A DNA stretch of 64,000 nt, taken from Candidatus Thiodubiliella sp. (GTDB taxonomy: Bacteria; Pseudomonadota; Gammaproteobacteria; PS1; Pseudothioglobaceae). The notes beneath the pieces were generated by a model. The model was given only the letters and a program-made list of their open reading frames with translations. It ran no database searches and was not told where the DNA came from. The stretch is taken from positions 344,303 to 408,302 of the forward strand of contig JAQRGB010000001.1 of assembly GCA_029237605.1 (NCBI GenBank), in the 5' to 3' direction. The translations under genes were made by a program, and so were the position numbers. The stretch's first letter is position 1; each line of letters begins with the position of its first letter. Of the stretch, positions 35,430 to 45,638 are shown piece after piece.

Positions 35430-37592
35430 ATGAATTTATCTGAAATAATTAACGAACTAAACAGTGAACAATCTCAAGCTGTCATCTTAGATAGTACGCA
35501 AAGTGCTTTAATAATTGCAGGCGCAGGTTCTGGAAAAACTAGAGTTCTAACACATAGAATTGCTTATTTAGTCACGCAAAAAAATATTAATATGGATTCT
35601 ATCTTAGCAGTAACTTTCACTAACAAAGCAGCCAATGAAATACGAGAACGGCTCAATATGTTGCTCGTACGACCAGTCAGAAGTATGTGGGTTGGCACTT
35701 TTCACGGATTAGCACATCGACTATTGCGTGCTCACTCTGTAGAAGCTAATCTAAACCCACAATTTCAAATTCTTGATCAACAAGACCAGTTTCGTATTAT
35801 TAAACGCTTAATGAAAGAAAATAATATTGACAAAAATCAACTTCCAGTTAGAAAAGTTCAATGGTTTATTAATCAACAAAAAAACGAAGGTATTCACATA
35901 AGTGATATTGACGCAGGGTACAATTATTTTAATAAGAAAAGTCTTGAAGTATTTACACTATACGAAAAACATTGCAATGACAATGACCTAATTGACTTTG
36001 CTGAATTACTGGTGCGTAGCTATGAATTGTTAAAAAATAATCTAGCTCTACTTTCGCACTATCAAACACACTTTAAACATATTTTAGTAGATGAATTTCA
36101 AGATACAAATACTATACAATACAAATGGATTAAGTTATTATTTAATGGTAATAATAAAGTATTTTGTGTAGGTGATGATGATCAGTCTATTTATGGCTGG
36201 CGTGGCGCAAAAATTGAAAATATCAATAAACTTAAAAAAGATTTTGCACCTCTTCGCACAATTCGCCTTGAGCAAAATTATCGCTCAACAGGTAATATTC
36301 TAAAAGCTTCGAATGCATTAATTACCCGCAATTCAAATCGTATAAGTAAAACTCTATGGACAAATTCAAGTGATGGAGAGCTGATTGATTTATATGAAGC
36401 ACGTACAGAAATTGACGAAGCAGATTTCGTTATTAATGCTATTCAAAAACACATTAATGACGGTATATTGGCCAACGAATGTGCTATTCTTTATCGCTCA
36501 AACTCGCAATCCAGAGCCTTTGAAGAGCGGTTGATTAAATATAATATCCCTTATATTATTTATGGTGGCTTACGATTTTTTGAACGTGCTGAAATCAAAG
36601 ACGCTTTGGCTTATTTACGTCTTATAGAAAATACCACTGATAGCGTTGCCTTTGAGCGTGTAATTAATTTTCCAGCACGTGGCATTGGTAACGTTACCGT
36701 TGAAAAAGTGCGAGAATTTGCACGCAAAAACCAAACAGATTTATTTCAAGCATCGATCCATACAGCATCAACATTGTCAACACGTGCTGCCAATTCCTTG
36801 ATTGAATTCACTCAATTGATTAAGCAAATGCAAGATAATACCAAGCACTTAGATTTATCTGAAAAAGTTGCTTATTTAATTAAAGAATCAGGGCTTATTG
36901 CACATTATTCAAATGATAAAATTAATAAAACAGGTAGTAAAATAGCAAACTTAGAAGAGCTTATTGCCGCTGCTAGACAATATAGTCATGAAGAGGACAG
37001 CGATATGAATGAGGCAATGGGCTTCATCTCTTTGGCTTCGCTTAATTCTAGTGGTAATACTAATACACCAACGCAAAATGTGCAATTAATGACAATCCAC
37101 TCTGCCAAGGGTTTAGAGTTTCCTTGTGTATTTTTAACAGGATTGGAAGAAGATTTATTTCCATCTAGACAGTCCAAAGATGAGCCACATTTAATGGATG
37201 AAGAAAGACGCTTATGTTATGTTGGCATGACGCGAGCAATGAAAAAACTCACAATATCATTTACAATAAAACGCTTTTTACATGGACAATCTATTTATGC
37301 TCATCCATCTAGATTTTTATCAGAATTTCCAAAAAAATATCTTAATCAGATTAAACAAAAATATGGCCCAACACCACAAAATTATCAAAAAGATAAACTA
37401 TTTAATCAAGATATTAAGCCACAAGCAAATGGGGATTTATCTATTGGTAGAACTGTCAAACACCATAAGTTTGGTTTTGGTACTGTACTTAATTTTGAAG
37501 GCTCTGGTGAGAGCACCAGAGTACAAGTTAAATTCAAAACCAATGGCACTAAGTGGCTAATTAGCTCTTACGCCAATTTAGAATTTATGTGA
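35430..37592 (+). CDS. uvrD: DNA helicase II
   Basis: UvrD is an SF1A 3'-5' helicase for nucleotide excision and mismatch repair. Motifs: LNSEQSQAVI (Q), AGAGSGKTRVL (I), VTFTNKAANEI (Ia), DEFQDTN (II), GDDDQSIYGWRGA (III), LEQNYRS (IV), MTIHSAKGLEFPCVFL (V), and VGMTRAMKKL (VI). The C-terminal Tudor-like segment GRTVKHHKFGFGTVLN marks UvrD rather than Rep. At 720 residues it is complete. Confidence 0.93.
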   Translation: MNLSEIINELNSEQSQAVILDSTQSALIIAGAGSGKTRVLTHRIAYLVTQKNINMDSILAVTFTNKAANEIRERLNMLLVRPVRSMWVGTFHGLAHRLLRAHSVEANLNPQFQILDQQDQFRIIKRLMKENNIDKNQLPVRKVQWFINQQKNEGIHISDIDAGYNYFNKKSLEVFTLYEKHCNDNDLIDFAELLVRSYELLKNNLALLSHYQTHFKHILVDEFQDTNTIQYKWIKLLFNGNNKVFCVGDDDQSIYGWRGAKIENINKLKKDFAPLRTIRLEQNYRSTGNILKASNALITRNSNRISKTLWTNSSDGELIDLYEARTEIDEADFVINAIQKHINDGILANECAILYRSNSQSRAFEERLIKYNIPYIIYGGLRFFERAEIKDALAYLRLIENTTDSVAFERVINFPARGIGNVTVEKVREFARKNQTDLFQASIHTASTLSTRAANSLIEFTQLIKQMQDNTKHLDLSEKVAYLIKESGLIAHYSNDKINKTGSKIANLEELIAAARQYSHEEDSDMNEAMGFISLASLNSSGNTNTPTQNVQLMTIHSAKGLEFPCVFLTGLEEDLFPSRQSKDEPHLMDEERRLCYVGMTRAMKKLTISFTIKRFLHGQSIYAHPSRFLSEFPKKYLNQIKQKYGPTPQNYQKDKLFNQDIKPQANGDLSIGRTVKHHKFGFGTVLNFEGSGESTRVQVKFKTNGTKWLISSYANLEFM

Positions 37593-38049
37593 TTGTAGTT
37601 TATTTTATTATGTAGTGACATTTTTTTCTGTCAAATCCAAATATAATTTGGAATAAAAATAACAAGGCACATAACGCTAATTCATTTTTAAACTTTGTGT
37701 ATAACAAACTACGACTCATGCGCGCTTTTTTTTATTAAACTTATCATATAAAAAAGCTTACCAATATTATTTTAAGATAGCATTGCAATAATACCATTTG
37801 TATCTGGCTCAAATATTTTGAAACAAAAATACTTAATTCAAGCGTATATGTGTCAAGAGCTAGTTAAATATGAATAAAAAATAACTATTACTACCAATAT
37901 GAAAATATTTTATATTATTGATTGCGCCCAACCATAACTCACAAACAACACAGTTTCAAAACTGTGTTGTTTGTGTTTGCGTAATATTAAAAATTACAAA
38001 TGTTATTATAATTATAAAAAGGTATGAAGTTACTAAAATAAGTCTTTTT
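37593..38049. other. Convergent intergenic region with a large hairpin
   Basis: No gene was found. At 37941-37974 there is a perfect 16-bp inverted repeat (ACAAACAACACAGTTT and its complement, 2-base loop). It lies between the convergent uvrD and the gene at 38050, without a T-run on either side. The rest is AT-rich. Confidence 0.55.
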
Positions 38050-38331
38050 TTAATTTAAAGTTTTCTTTAAATCATCAATAGAAATACTTTGCACTGTTTG
38101 TTCATTTGCATAAACTGGCTTCATTTTGGTGTGTGTACCAGATTCTTTTTCAATAGCTATCTGTCTAGAAGCCACTATATCCAAACAATCAGTAATCATT
38201 TTTTGCGTATCTTGTGTCAATGGATGGCGCAATTCTGGCTTAGTCATAGTGTCTTTTGCTACAGAAATAAGAGTCTTTCTAACAGCATTTAATAAACGAA
38301 GTTCAAAATTTTTATTATTCTCTTTGATCAT
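38050..38331 (-). CDS. Conserved small protein of unknown function next to nagZ
   Basis: A 93-residue protein with LRLLNAVRKTLISVAKDTMT, PELRHPLTQDTQKMITDCLD and IASRQ. This is a helical pattern seen in proteobacterial proteins that are sometimes labelled segregation/condensation-related. It has no catalytic motif. Its start overlaps the nagZ stop by four bases, so it is translated with nagZ. Function unknown. Confidence 0.7.
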   Translation of the reverse strand: MIKENNKNFELRLLNAVRKTLISVAKDTMTKPELRHPLTQDTQKMITDCLDIVASRQIAIEKESGTHTKMKPVYANEQTVQSISIDDLKKTLN

Positions 38332-39317
38332 AGCAAATCACCAATATTTTCTAAATGTTCTAGATAGATTATTTTACTAATATCTTTAGGCTTAATACCT
38401 CGCATTAATTGTAGTTTTTCATTCATTGGCCAATCACTATCAATTACTTGTTTAAGTGATTCATGGTGATTGCAAATCAACACCATATCACAACCACTAT
38501 CGAGTGATGCTTGAACGCGTTTAACCATATCTTTAATAAAATGCGCACCTTGCATGGACAAATCATCACTAAATATAATACCACTAAAACCAAGTTTGTC
38601 TTGCAAAATTTCCTTAATCCATTTTGACGAGAAACTAGCTGGCTTATCATCCACTTGTGGGTACACCACATGCGCTGTCATCACTGCATCCAAGCCATGG
38701 CTGATAAGATTCTTAAAGACAGACATATCTTGAGAAATATCTACAAATGCTCGATCATCAACTGCTAAATTAAAGTGCGAATCTACTGCTACAAAGCCAT
38801 GTCCAGGAAAGTGCTTCCCCACACATTTCATGCCCGCTCCATTCATGCCTTTAATTAGGCTGCCAGCCAACTTTGTCACTACACTAGGATTGGAATGAAA
38901 GGCCCTATCGCCAATCACAGAAGATCTAGCATAATCTAAATCAAGCACTGGTGTAAAAGAAAAATCTATGTCGATAGCTAGTAATTCTGCTGCCAGTACA
39001 TAGCCGCAAGAAAATGCTTGTTCTAAAGCTTGTTTTGGCTCTTGGTCATAGACTTTACCTAATTTTGCCATAGCCGGTAAATCAGTAAATCCTTTTTTGA
39101 AGCGTTGCACTCTACCACCTTCATGATCAACGGCAATCAATAAATTATGATTTATTAAATGAATAGATCTAATCAAAGATTTAACTTGATGAATATCTTT
39201 AAAATTACGCGAAAATAAAATAACGCCACCAATACTTAATTTAGCTAATTGCACTTTCTCTTCTTCAGTAAGTGATAAACCAGATATATCCATCATAATT
39301 GCACCTAATTTTTTCAT
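38328..39317 (-). CDS. nagZ: Beta-N-acetylhexosaminidase
   Basis: NagZ removes GlcNAc from anhydro-muropeptides in cytoplasmic peptidoglycan recycling. The GH3 motifs are clear: IAVDHEGGRVQRF, CVGKHFPGHGFVAVDSH (containing the catalytic His loop) and GIIFSDDLSMQGA (nucleophile Asp). At 329 residues with no signal peptide it is a typical NagZ. The next gene upstream is an AmpG-like permease that would import the substrate. Confidence 0.93.
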   Translation of the reverse strand: MKKLGAIMMDISGLSLTEEEKVQLAKLSIGGVILFSRNFKDIHQVKSLIRSIHLINHNLLIAVDHEGGRVQRFKKGFTDLPAMAKLGKVYDQEPKQALEQAFSCGYVLAAELLAIDIDFSFTPVLDLDYARSSVIGDRAFHSNPSVVTKLAGSLIKGMNGAGMKCVGKHFPGHGFVAVDSHFNLAVDDRAFVDISQDMSVFKNLISHGLDAVMTAHVVYPQVDDKPASFSSKWIKEILQDKLGFSGIIFSDDLSMQGAHFIKDMVKRVQASLDSGCDMVLICNHHESLKQVIDSDWPMNEKLQLMRGIKPKDISKIIYLEHLENIGDLL

Positions 39318-39330
39318 TTATCCAATTCCT

Positions 39331-40866
39331 TTAATCAATATAGGGTTTAATTTTATATACTAGCCATAAAATGGGAATGCCAATTAATGCGGTAATTATA
39401 AAAAATTCACTGTAGCCAAATATCTCAACCAATGTGCCTGAATAGCCGCCAAATATTTTAGGTAAAAGTGTCATTAAAGATGAAAAAATAGCATATTGCA
39501 CAGCGGTAAATTTAACATTAGTCAGGCTTGATAAAAAAGCAATAAATGCAGTACCCGCAAGACCAGCAGATAAGTTATCCATGCTAATTGTGATATATAA
39601 CCAAGTAATATCGTGTCCTACATTAGCTAACACAATAAACAATAAATTAGTCAGTGATGATAATAAAGCACCTAAAAATAGCACTCTAAATATACCTATT
39701 CTAAGCACCATAATACCACCAACAAAGCCACCAAAAATTGTCATAAATAAACCAAAAGTTTTAGCAATAGTGGCTATTTCAACCTTAGTAAAGCCTATAT
39801 CTTGATAAAAAATATTTGCAATAACACCAAGCACAATATCGCTAACACGATACAAACCAATCACTGCTAGTAACAATACAGTGATACTTAGTCCATAACG
39901 CTCAAAGAAATCTTTAACTGGGACAATATAGGTTTTATCTATCATGTCCTGATTAACAATATTAAGCATTGTCAATACTCTAGCTATAATATAAACACCA
40001 GCTAGTGCTAATATTATACGTAGTGTGCCCACAATAAACTCAGTAAAATATTTGTTATTAATGGCTTCGCCTAAGGTTTCTTTGGTAGTCTTTACTAAGT
40101 CTATTGTAGTAGTAAATATTAAGATGAAAATAGCAACTATAGAAAAAAAAAATAAAAAAAATCGTGCATAGTCTTGGGTTGTATATTTAGCTTCTTTGTA
40201 TTTAAATTGTGGCTCACTAATAATTAATGTGGTTGCTACGCCAATAAACATTACCGCTGCCATCGCCATATAGCTGCCTGACCATGCATCATAACTATAG
40301 AGTGTTTTAGTTGATCCTAAATAATGTGCAATAAACAATCCTCCGGCACCAGCTACTATCATGCCAATTCTATAACCGGCAATATAGCTAGCAGAGAGCA
40401 TTGACTGCATCTTTGTATCAGCAGATTCGATACGATAAGCATCAATAACAATATCTTGAGTTGCCGAAGAAAATCCTAATAATATCGCACCGTATGCCAT
40501 CATTGTCAAACTACTATCCCCTAATTTTGGATCAACTGATGACATTAATAAGATAGCACCTATAATACTCAATTGCGATACCAACATCCAAGCACGACGA
40601 CGACCTAACGTTTCAGTTAAAACTGGCAAAGGTAGGCGGTCAACCAATGGCGCCCAAACAAATTTAAACGAATAACCGAGTGCAGCCCATGAAAAATAAG
40701 TAATAGTTGATTTAACTACACCAGCCTCATTCAACCACAAACCCAAAGTGGAAAATATTAATAAAATAGGTATTCCTGCTGAAAAACCTAAGAACAACAT
40801 AGTCATCACTCTAGGATGAATAAATAATTTAATACTGCCTAAGTAGGTTGCTAACATTGCTCCCAA
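39331..40866 (-). CDS. AmpG-like muropeptide permease (MFS)
   Basis: The 511-residue protein has at least twelve membrane segments. MFS/AmpG motifs are present (GFSAGIPILLIFSTLGLWL near the N-terminus, FVWAPLVDRLPLP, LGRRRAWML). AmpG imports GlcNAc-anhydroMurNAc peptides for recycling, and the adjacency to nagZ supports that. The central loop is longer than in E. coli AmpG and may hold extra helices. It overlaps the start-proximal end of the rhodanese gene by 16 bases. Confidence 0.82.
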   Translation of the reverse strand: MGAMLATYLGSIKLFIHPRVMTMLFLGFSAGIPILLIFSTLGLWLNEAGVVKSTITYFSWAALGYSFKFVWAPLVDRLPLPVLTETLGRRRAWMLVSQLSIIGAILLMSSVDPKLGDSSLTMMAYGAILLGFSSATQDIVIDAYRIESADTKMQSMLSASYIAGYRIGMIVAGAGGLFIAHYLGSTKTLYSYDAWSGSYMAMAAVMFIGVATTLIISEPQFKYKEAKYTTQDYARFFLFFFSIVAIFILIFTTTIDLVKTTKETLGEAINNKYFTEFIVGTLRIILALAGVYIIARVLTMLNIVNQDMIDKTYIVPVKDFFERYGLSITVLLLAVIGLYRVSDIVLGVIANIFYQDIGFTKVEIATIAKTFGLFMTIFGGFVGGIMVLRIGIFRVLFLGALLSSLTNLLFIVLANVGHDITWLYITISMDNLSAGLAGTAFIAFLSSLTNVKFTAVQYAIFSSLMTLLPKIFGGYSGTLVEIFGYSEFFIITALIGIPILWLVYKIKPYID

Positions 40867-41252
40867 GGCATGCCATCATAGCGCCAACCATTAATATTAC
40901 CGCGTTGAGAGTTCTCATCAAGGTCGCCTTCAAAACCACTCATTATATGTGCCACATTAGTAAAACCTTGATTGATTAAACAGTATCCAGCATCAACAGA
41001 ACGACAGCCGCTACGGCAAATTAAAATAATCTCTGTATCTAATTTACAGCCAAAACGCTTGATAGATGCAATGAATTCATTGGGGGATGGTTCCCAATCA
41101 GGAGAATCCACCCAAGGCACAAAAATATGATTTAAAGGCCTACCAACAAATTTGTTTTCTGCTTCGCTACGTACATCTATCAGAACTGCATCTTTGTTCA
41201 CTATTAAGCGTTTTAAAGCAACTTTAGGTAAATATTGTACTAACTTATTCAT
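40851..41252 (-). CDS. Rhodanese-like domain protein
   Basis: A single rhodanese domain of 133 residues: AVLIDVRSEAENKFVG, then the active-site loop LICRSGCRSVDAGY with the catalytic Cys, then GYDG-like region GFEGDLD. It would transfer sulfane sulfur; donor and acceptor are unknown. A C-terminal extension (NINGWRYDGMPWEQC) is present. It overlaps both neighbours, so it belongs to the nagZ-side operon. Confidence 0.82.
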   Translation of the reverse strand: MNKLVQYLPKVALKRLIVNKDAVLIDVRSEAENKFVGRPLNHIFVPWVDSPDWEPSPNEFIASIKRFGCKLDTEIILICRSGCRSVDAGYCLINQGFTNVAHIMSGFEGDLDENSQRGNINGWRYDGMPWEQC

Positions 41253-41692
41253 GGTTTTATTATAACGACGTTACCTATTTGAACTACATCAAATAATGCA
41301 ATAATATCTTGGTTATACATACGAATACAGCCATTTGAATCAGGTATGCCCATTATAGTTTCATTAGGCGAGCCATGAATATATATATAACGTGCTTTGG
41401 TATTTTGGTTACATACCTCAATTCCGTCTAGCCAAAGTATTCTACTTAAAATCCAATCTCTATCAGGGTGTTGTTTTGCCAATTCTGGCGAATATATTTC
41501 ATGAGTATAAGCCCTACCTACTAATGCCGCACCTAATTCTAAACCATAACCAATTTTTTCAGCAATTCTGAACTTACCAGTTGGTGTGCAAAATGAGCCT
41601 TCAACCTCACCAAGCCCATTTTTAGCGCTACTAATAAAATAAGACTTATTCTTGTGTTTAAGCGTTTGATTAGCAATGCTAATTTCAATCAT
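41249..41692 (-). CDS. L,D-transpeptidase (YkuD domain)
   Basis: The YkuD active-site motifs are IYIHGSPNETIMG and SNGCIRMYNQDI (catalytic Cys in GCIRM). At 147 residues it is a minimal L,D-transpeptidase. The start MIEISIANQTLKH gives no obvious signal peptide, which is unusual for a periplasmic cross-linking enzyme. A cytoplasmic L,D-carboxypeptidase role in recycling (as for LdtF- or LdcV-like proteins) is possible given nagZ and the permease nearby, but this is inference. Confidence 0.78.
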   Translation of the reverse strand: MIEISIANQTLKHKNKSYFISSAKNGLGEVEGSFCTPTGKFRIAEKIGYGLELGAALVGRAYTHEIYSPELAKQHPDRDWILSRILWLDGIEVCNQNTKARYIYIHGSPNETIMGIPDSNGCIRMYNQDIIALFDVVQIGNVVIIKP

Positions 41693-41703
41693 ATTTTCTT
41701 AGG

Positions 41704-43020
41704 TTAAATTTTAAATAATGCAATAGACTCAACATGAGTAGTTTGTGGAAACATATCCATCACTGCGGCAGTATCTAGTTTATACCCAATGTCAATCAAT
41801 TTAGCAGTATCTCGTGCCAAAGTTGCAGGATTACACGACACATATACTAGTCTCTCAACGCCAAGTTGAAATAATAATTCTACAATTTCAATAGCACCTG
41901 AACGCGCTGGATCAATGAGTGCTTTATTGTACTTTTTGCCTCTAAACCATTCAAAACCCGCCACTTCTTTAAACAAATCTGCCTTATAAAAATCAACATT
42001 TTGAATGTCGTTCCTATGTGCATTTCCCTTAGCACGCTCAATAAGCCCTGCATCACCTTCAATGCCAACCACATGTTTTACATAACGTGCAATCGGTAAA
42101 GTAAAATTACCTAAACCACAAAACAAATCAATAACTTCATCGTCGCTATTAAGATCAAGCATATTTAATGCTAAATTAATCATTTTTTGATTAAGCTTAA
42201 AATTCACCTGAGTAAAATCGTTCGGTAAAAATACCATTTCAATATTATGATCTGGATGAAAATAGATTAGATCAACAGCCCTATCAAGTGGTTTAATCGT
42301 ATCTTTGCCACCACTCTGGGTATAAAAAATAACATCTAAATTATTAGCTAAATCTAATAATATTAGCCTATCTTTTTCATTTAATGGCGCAAGATGTCGC
42401 AAGATGAGTACAGTGTTATTTTCAGCAACAGCAACTTCTAATTGTGGGATTTGTGATTTTATTGAGAGTTTTTCTATTACATTACCTAACTCTGCCAAAT
42501 GCTCACCAATTGAAGGATGTAGGATTTCACATCTGTCCATATTAGCAATCCATCCTGATTTTTTTTCTCGAAAACCTACTAATACTTTATCTTTTTTAGA
42601 AACAAAACGCACCCCCAAACGTGCCTTACGCCTGTAACCCCAATCTTGCACTTGCAATGGCTTAAGCCAATTTTTGGGTTGCGTTTTTGCTTGTTGTAAG
42701 AATGCATCTTTTAACCATTTTTCTTTGGCATCAATTTGATCTTTACTAGATAAATGTTGAAACGAACAACCACCGCAGACACCAAATACTGCGCACTTAG
42801 GCGTAATGCGTTTACTTGATGTAATGAGCACTTTACTTACATCTGCTTCTTCGAATTTAGCACGCGCAAAAGTGCGATTTGCCAATACTACTTCACCTGG
42901 TAATGCACCGCTAACGAAAATAACTTTTTCATCTAAATGTGCAACACCTCGCCCTTCATATGAAAGTGATTCGATCTCCAATTTATAAGTCTTAGGCTTT
43001 ATTTTTTTTATTCTACCCAT
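41704..43020 (-). CDS. rlmD: 23S rRNA (uracil1939-C5)-methyltransferase
   Basis: RlmD methylates U1939 of 23S rRNA. The N-terminal TRAM domain (LEIESLSYEGRGVAH) is followed by the 4Fe-4S ligands CAVFGVCGGC and a later Cys. The AdoMet motif DLFCGLGNFTLPIA, the NPARSG-type loop IDPARSGA and the catalytic YVSCNPATLARD complete it. At 438 residues it is full length. Confidence 0.93.
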   Translation of the reverse strand: MGRIKKIKPKTYKLEIESLSYEGRGVAHLDEKVIFVSGALPGEVVLANRTFARAKFEEADVSKVLITSSKRITPKCAVFGVCGGCSFQHLSSKDQIDAKEKWLKDAFLQQAKTQPKNWLKPLQVQDWGYRRKARLGVRFVSKKDKVLVGFREKKSGWIANMDRCEILHPSIGEHLAELGNVIEKLSIKSQIPQLEVAVAENNTVLILRHLAPLNEKDRLILLDLANNLDVIFYTQSGGKDTIKPLDRAVDLIYFHPDHNIEMVFLPNDFTQVNFKLNQKMINLALNMLDLNSDDEVIDLFCGLGNFTLPIARYVKHVVGIEGDAGLIERAKGNAHRNDIQNVDFYKADLFKEVAGFEWFRGKKYNKALIDPARSGAIEIVELLFQLGVERLVYVSCNPATLARDTAKLIDIGYKLDTAAVMDMFPQTTHVESIALFKI

Positions 43021-43220
43021 TTTTACAAAATCTCTATTATCTCAATCTAAATTTTTTTACAGGTATTTTAGTGCTTTTTTTACAGATATATTAAATAAAC
43101 CTATTAAAATTTAAAAAAAATAAGTACTATCTTTATAGGTTTTTTTTTAAAGTATGATGTTAAGTGCATATAAACCAAATTAAATATAATATTTAATTAA
43201 CTATTTACAAGAAGAATAAT

Positions 43221-43808
43221 ATGAAGTCAATAAACAAAATAAATGCAGTATTTATATTATTAATAATAAGCTTTAATAGTGCATTTGCAAATATTAAATA
43301 TACTATTGATAACAATAATTCAATAGTGAATTTTAGTACTATAAAAAAACAATACGTAATTGAGCCAGCCATTTTTAAACATATAGAAGGAATAATTTAT
43401 AATTCAGGAGATATTGAAATAAGTATTAATCTAAACAGTATTGATACAAAAATACCAATAAGGGATACTAGAATACAAGATTTATTTTTTAAAGTAGTAA
43501 AATTTCCTCAAGCTTTAATTAAAGCAAAGATTGATATGAAAGAAATAAAATCAATATCTTATTATAAAAAAATGGAAATACCTGCTACTTTAGAATTTTA
43601 TGGAAAAACAAAAAAAATAAAATTAAACATTTTAGTTACGAAGGTTTATAAAAATAGGTTAATAGTTACTTCCACGCAACCAGTAATTATTAATGCTGAC
43701 GATTATGGGGTTCCTACTGAAAATTTAGTTAAATTAGCTAAAACAGTTGGTGGCATGAATATTTCCAACAAAGCAGCGGTTAATTTTGTATTGAACTTTA
43801 AAAAATAA
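43221..43808 (+). CDS. YceI family periplasmic protein
   Basis: A signal peptide (about residues 1-23, ending SAFA) precedes a YceI lipocalin-like domain: IKYTIDNNNSIVNFSTIKKQ, IEISINLNSIDTKIPIRD, FFKVVKFPQALIKAKIDM. YceI proteins bind isoprenoid-type molecules; the ligand here is unknown. The usual LxFxxxH opening is weak. It has its own AT-rich upstream region of about 200 bases, divergent from rlmD. Confidence 0.75.
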   Translation: MKSINKINAVFILLIISFNSAFANIKYTIDNNNSIVNFSTIKKQYVIEPAIFKHIEGIIYNSGDIEISINLNSIDTKIPIRDTRIQDLFFKVVKFPQALIKAKIDMKEIKSISYYKKMEIPATLEFYGKTKKIKLNILVTKVYKNRLIVTSTQPVIINADDYGVPTENLVKLAKTVGGMNISNKAAVNFVLNFKK

Positions 43809-44189
43809 CTAATTTTAATACCTAGTAAATAATTCTATCTGATCGTTAACTTAACATATTTATTAAATTTATGTATTAGATTTAAGAATAGCAAGCAACT
43901 CAATGAAATTCTCAAAACCAAAAACACAAAATTACCCATTTCTTAATAATATAAATTCCAGATAGTAGAGCCGTATTATGATAAGTTGATAATATTTAAA
44001 ATTCTTATTCTTCAACACTACTACGCCCTATCATGTTGTGCTAATTAAATTTAGCATGAATAAATATCAGCACAGTATAAAAAGATATTAATGCTAGTTA
44101 AACTAGAAAAATCAACATAATTGATAATTTCCATATAAATCAAACAATCACGCAAATGCAAATGCAAAAATTTGAGTTAAGACAAAAAA
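43809..44189. other. Intergenic region with no recognised element
   Basis: AT-rich, all frames closed, between the convergent yceI-like gene and the ferredoxin gene. No hairpin with a T-run and no RNA gene was seen. Confidence 0.55.
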
Positions 44190-44441
<252 letters not shown>

Positions 44442-44517
44442 TTATTTATATATATATTTTAACTGATTAAAGAAAGTATTTTTGGTAACATATTGTTTTT
44501 TATTTACAATTATAATA

Positions 44518-45495
44518 ATGCGTATTTTAATATTATTTTTTACTTTATTTTTATCACTCCAGCTCCACGCACAATTAAGCGACGGCTTGTATGCAAGAAT
44601 GCGTACTAATCAAGGAAATATTGTTATAAAACTTGCCTTTGATAAAGCGCCACTCACAGTGATTAATTTTGTTGGCTTAGCCGAAGGCACAAAACGCTCA
44701 AATATCCAAACTGGAAAACCATTTTATAACGGTTTAATCTTTCATCGTGTTATAAAAGATTTTATGATTCAAGGTGGTGACCCAAAAGGCAATGGCAGAG
44801 GTGGTCCAGGCTATAAATTTATTGATGAAATTACTGACTTAAAGCATGACAAAGGCGGTATTTTATCCATGGCTAACTCTGGGAAAAATACCAACGGTTC
44901 GCAATTTTTCATAACTCATAAAGCCACGCCACACTTAGATGGCATACATACTATTTTTGGTCATGTAGTCGAAGGTATGGATGTCGTTAATCGCATCAAA
45001 AAAGATGACTTTATTCGTAAGATAGAAATTATTCGTATTGGTGAAAAGGCTAAAAATTTCCAAACTAATGAAGCAGCATTTCAAGCACAAAACAAAAAAT
45101 ATTCAGCTAAAAGACGTGATAAATTCATTAAGTTTATTAAAGATAATTACCCAAATGCACAAACCAATAACGAGGGGTATTTTGTGCAAATCAATCGTGT
45201 AGGATCTTCCATAAAGCCAAGTAAAGGAGATTCAATAACAATCAGGTTATCTATTAAATTAGATAATGGCACAATAATACACAAAGCAGATAAGCCACTC
45301 ACTTTTAATGCTGGATTAAGTAGGGTTAATGGCATTGACAAAGTAATTGGTCAGTCTACACTTGAAATGAGTGTTGGCGAGAAGCGCACTATTGTCACTA
45401 GTTATATACAAATATTTGAAGGTAAAATACGCAAGAGTATTTTACAAAACTCTTTATTGATTTTTAATATAGAACTTTTATCTATCAACAAGTGA
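44518..45495 (+). CDS. Periplasmic peptidyl-prolyl isomerase, cyclophilin-FKBP fusion
   Basis: A signal peptide (MRILILFFTLFLSLQLHA) is followed by a complete cyclophilin domain (FHRVIKDFMIQGGDP, GSQFFITHKATPHLDGIHTIFG). The C-terminal domain is FKBP-like (SKGDSITIRLSIKLDNGTII, then IGQSTLEMSVGEKRTIV). Both catalyse proline isomerisation, and together with the signal they suggest a periplasmic folding helper. Start chosen at the ATG opening the signal peptide; an upstream in-frame ATG at 44482 adds 12 residues. The FKBP half lacks the usual aromatic pocket residues, so its activity is uncertain. Confidence 0.8.
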   Translation: MRILILFFTLFLSLQLHAQLSDGLYARMRTNQGNIVIKLAFDKAPLTVINFVGLAEGTKRSNIQTGKPFYNGLIFHRVIKDFMIQGGDPKGNGRGGPGYKFIDEITDLKHDKGGILSMANSGKNTNGSQFFITHKATPHLDGIHTIFGHVVEGMDVVNRIKKDDFIRKIEIIRIGEKAKNFQTNEAAFQAQNKKYSAKRRDKFIKFIKDNYPNAQTNNEGYFVQINRVGSSIKPSKGDSITIRLSIKLDNGTIIHKADKPLTFNAGLSRVNGIDKVIGQSTLEMSVGEKRTIVTSYIQIFEGKIRKSILQNSLLIFNIELLSINK

Positions 45496-45638
45496 ACACT
45501 TTATACATATAAATAATTATAAAAATGCTGCCTTTTATTATTAGTATATTTTTTAAAAATACCATTCAGCATTAAAAACTCCAACTTAATCGAACTTATT
45601 ATCTTGTTAATCGCTCATAATCGTATAAAGATCTTAGT

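Noticed and set aside
37941-37974. The hairpin as a Rho-independent terminator of uvrD
   Set aside because: It is about 350 bases after the stop and has no T-run after the stem on either strand.
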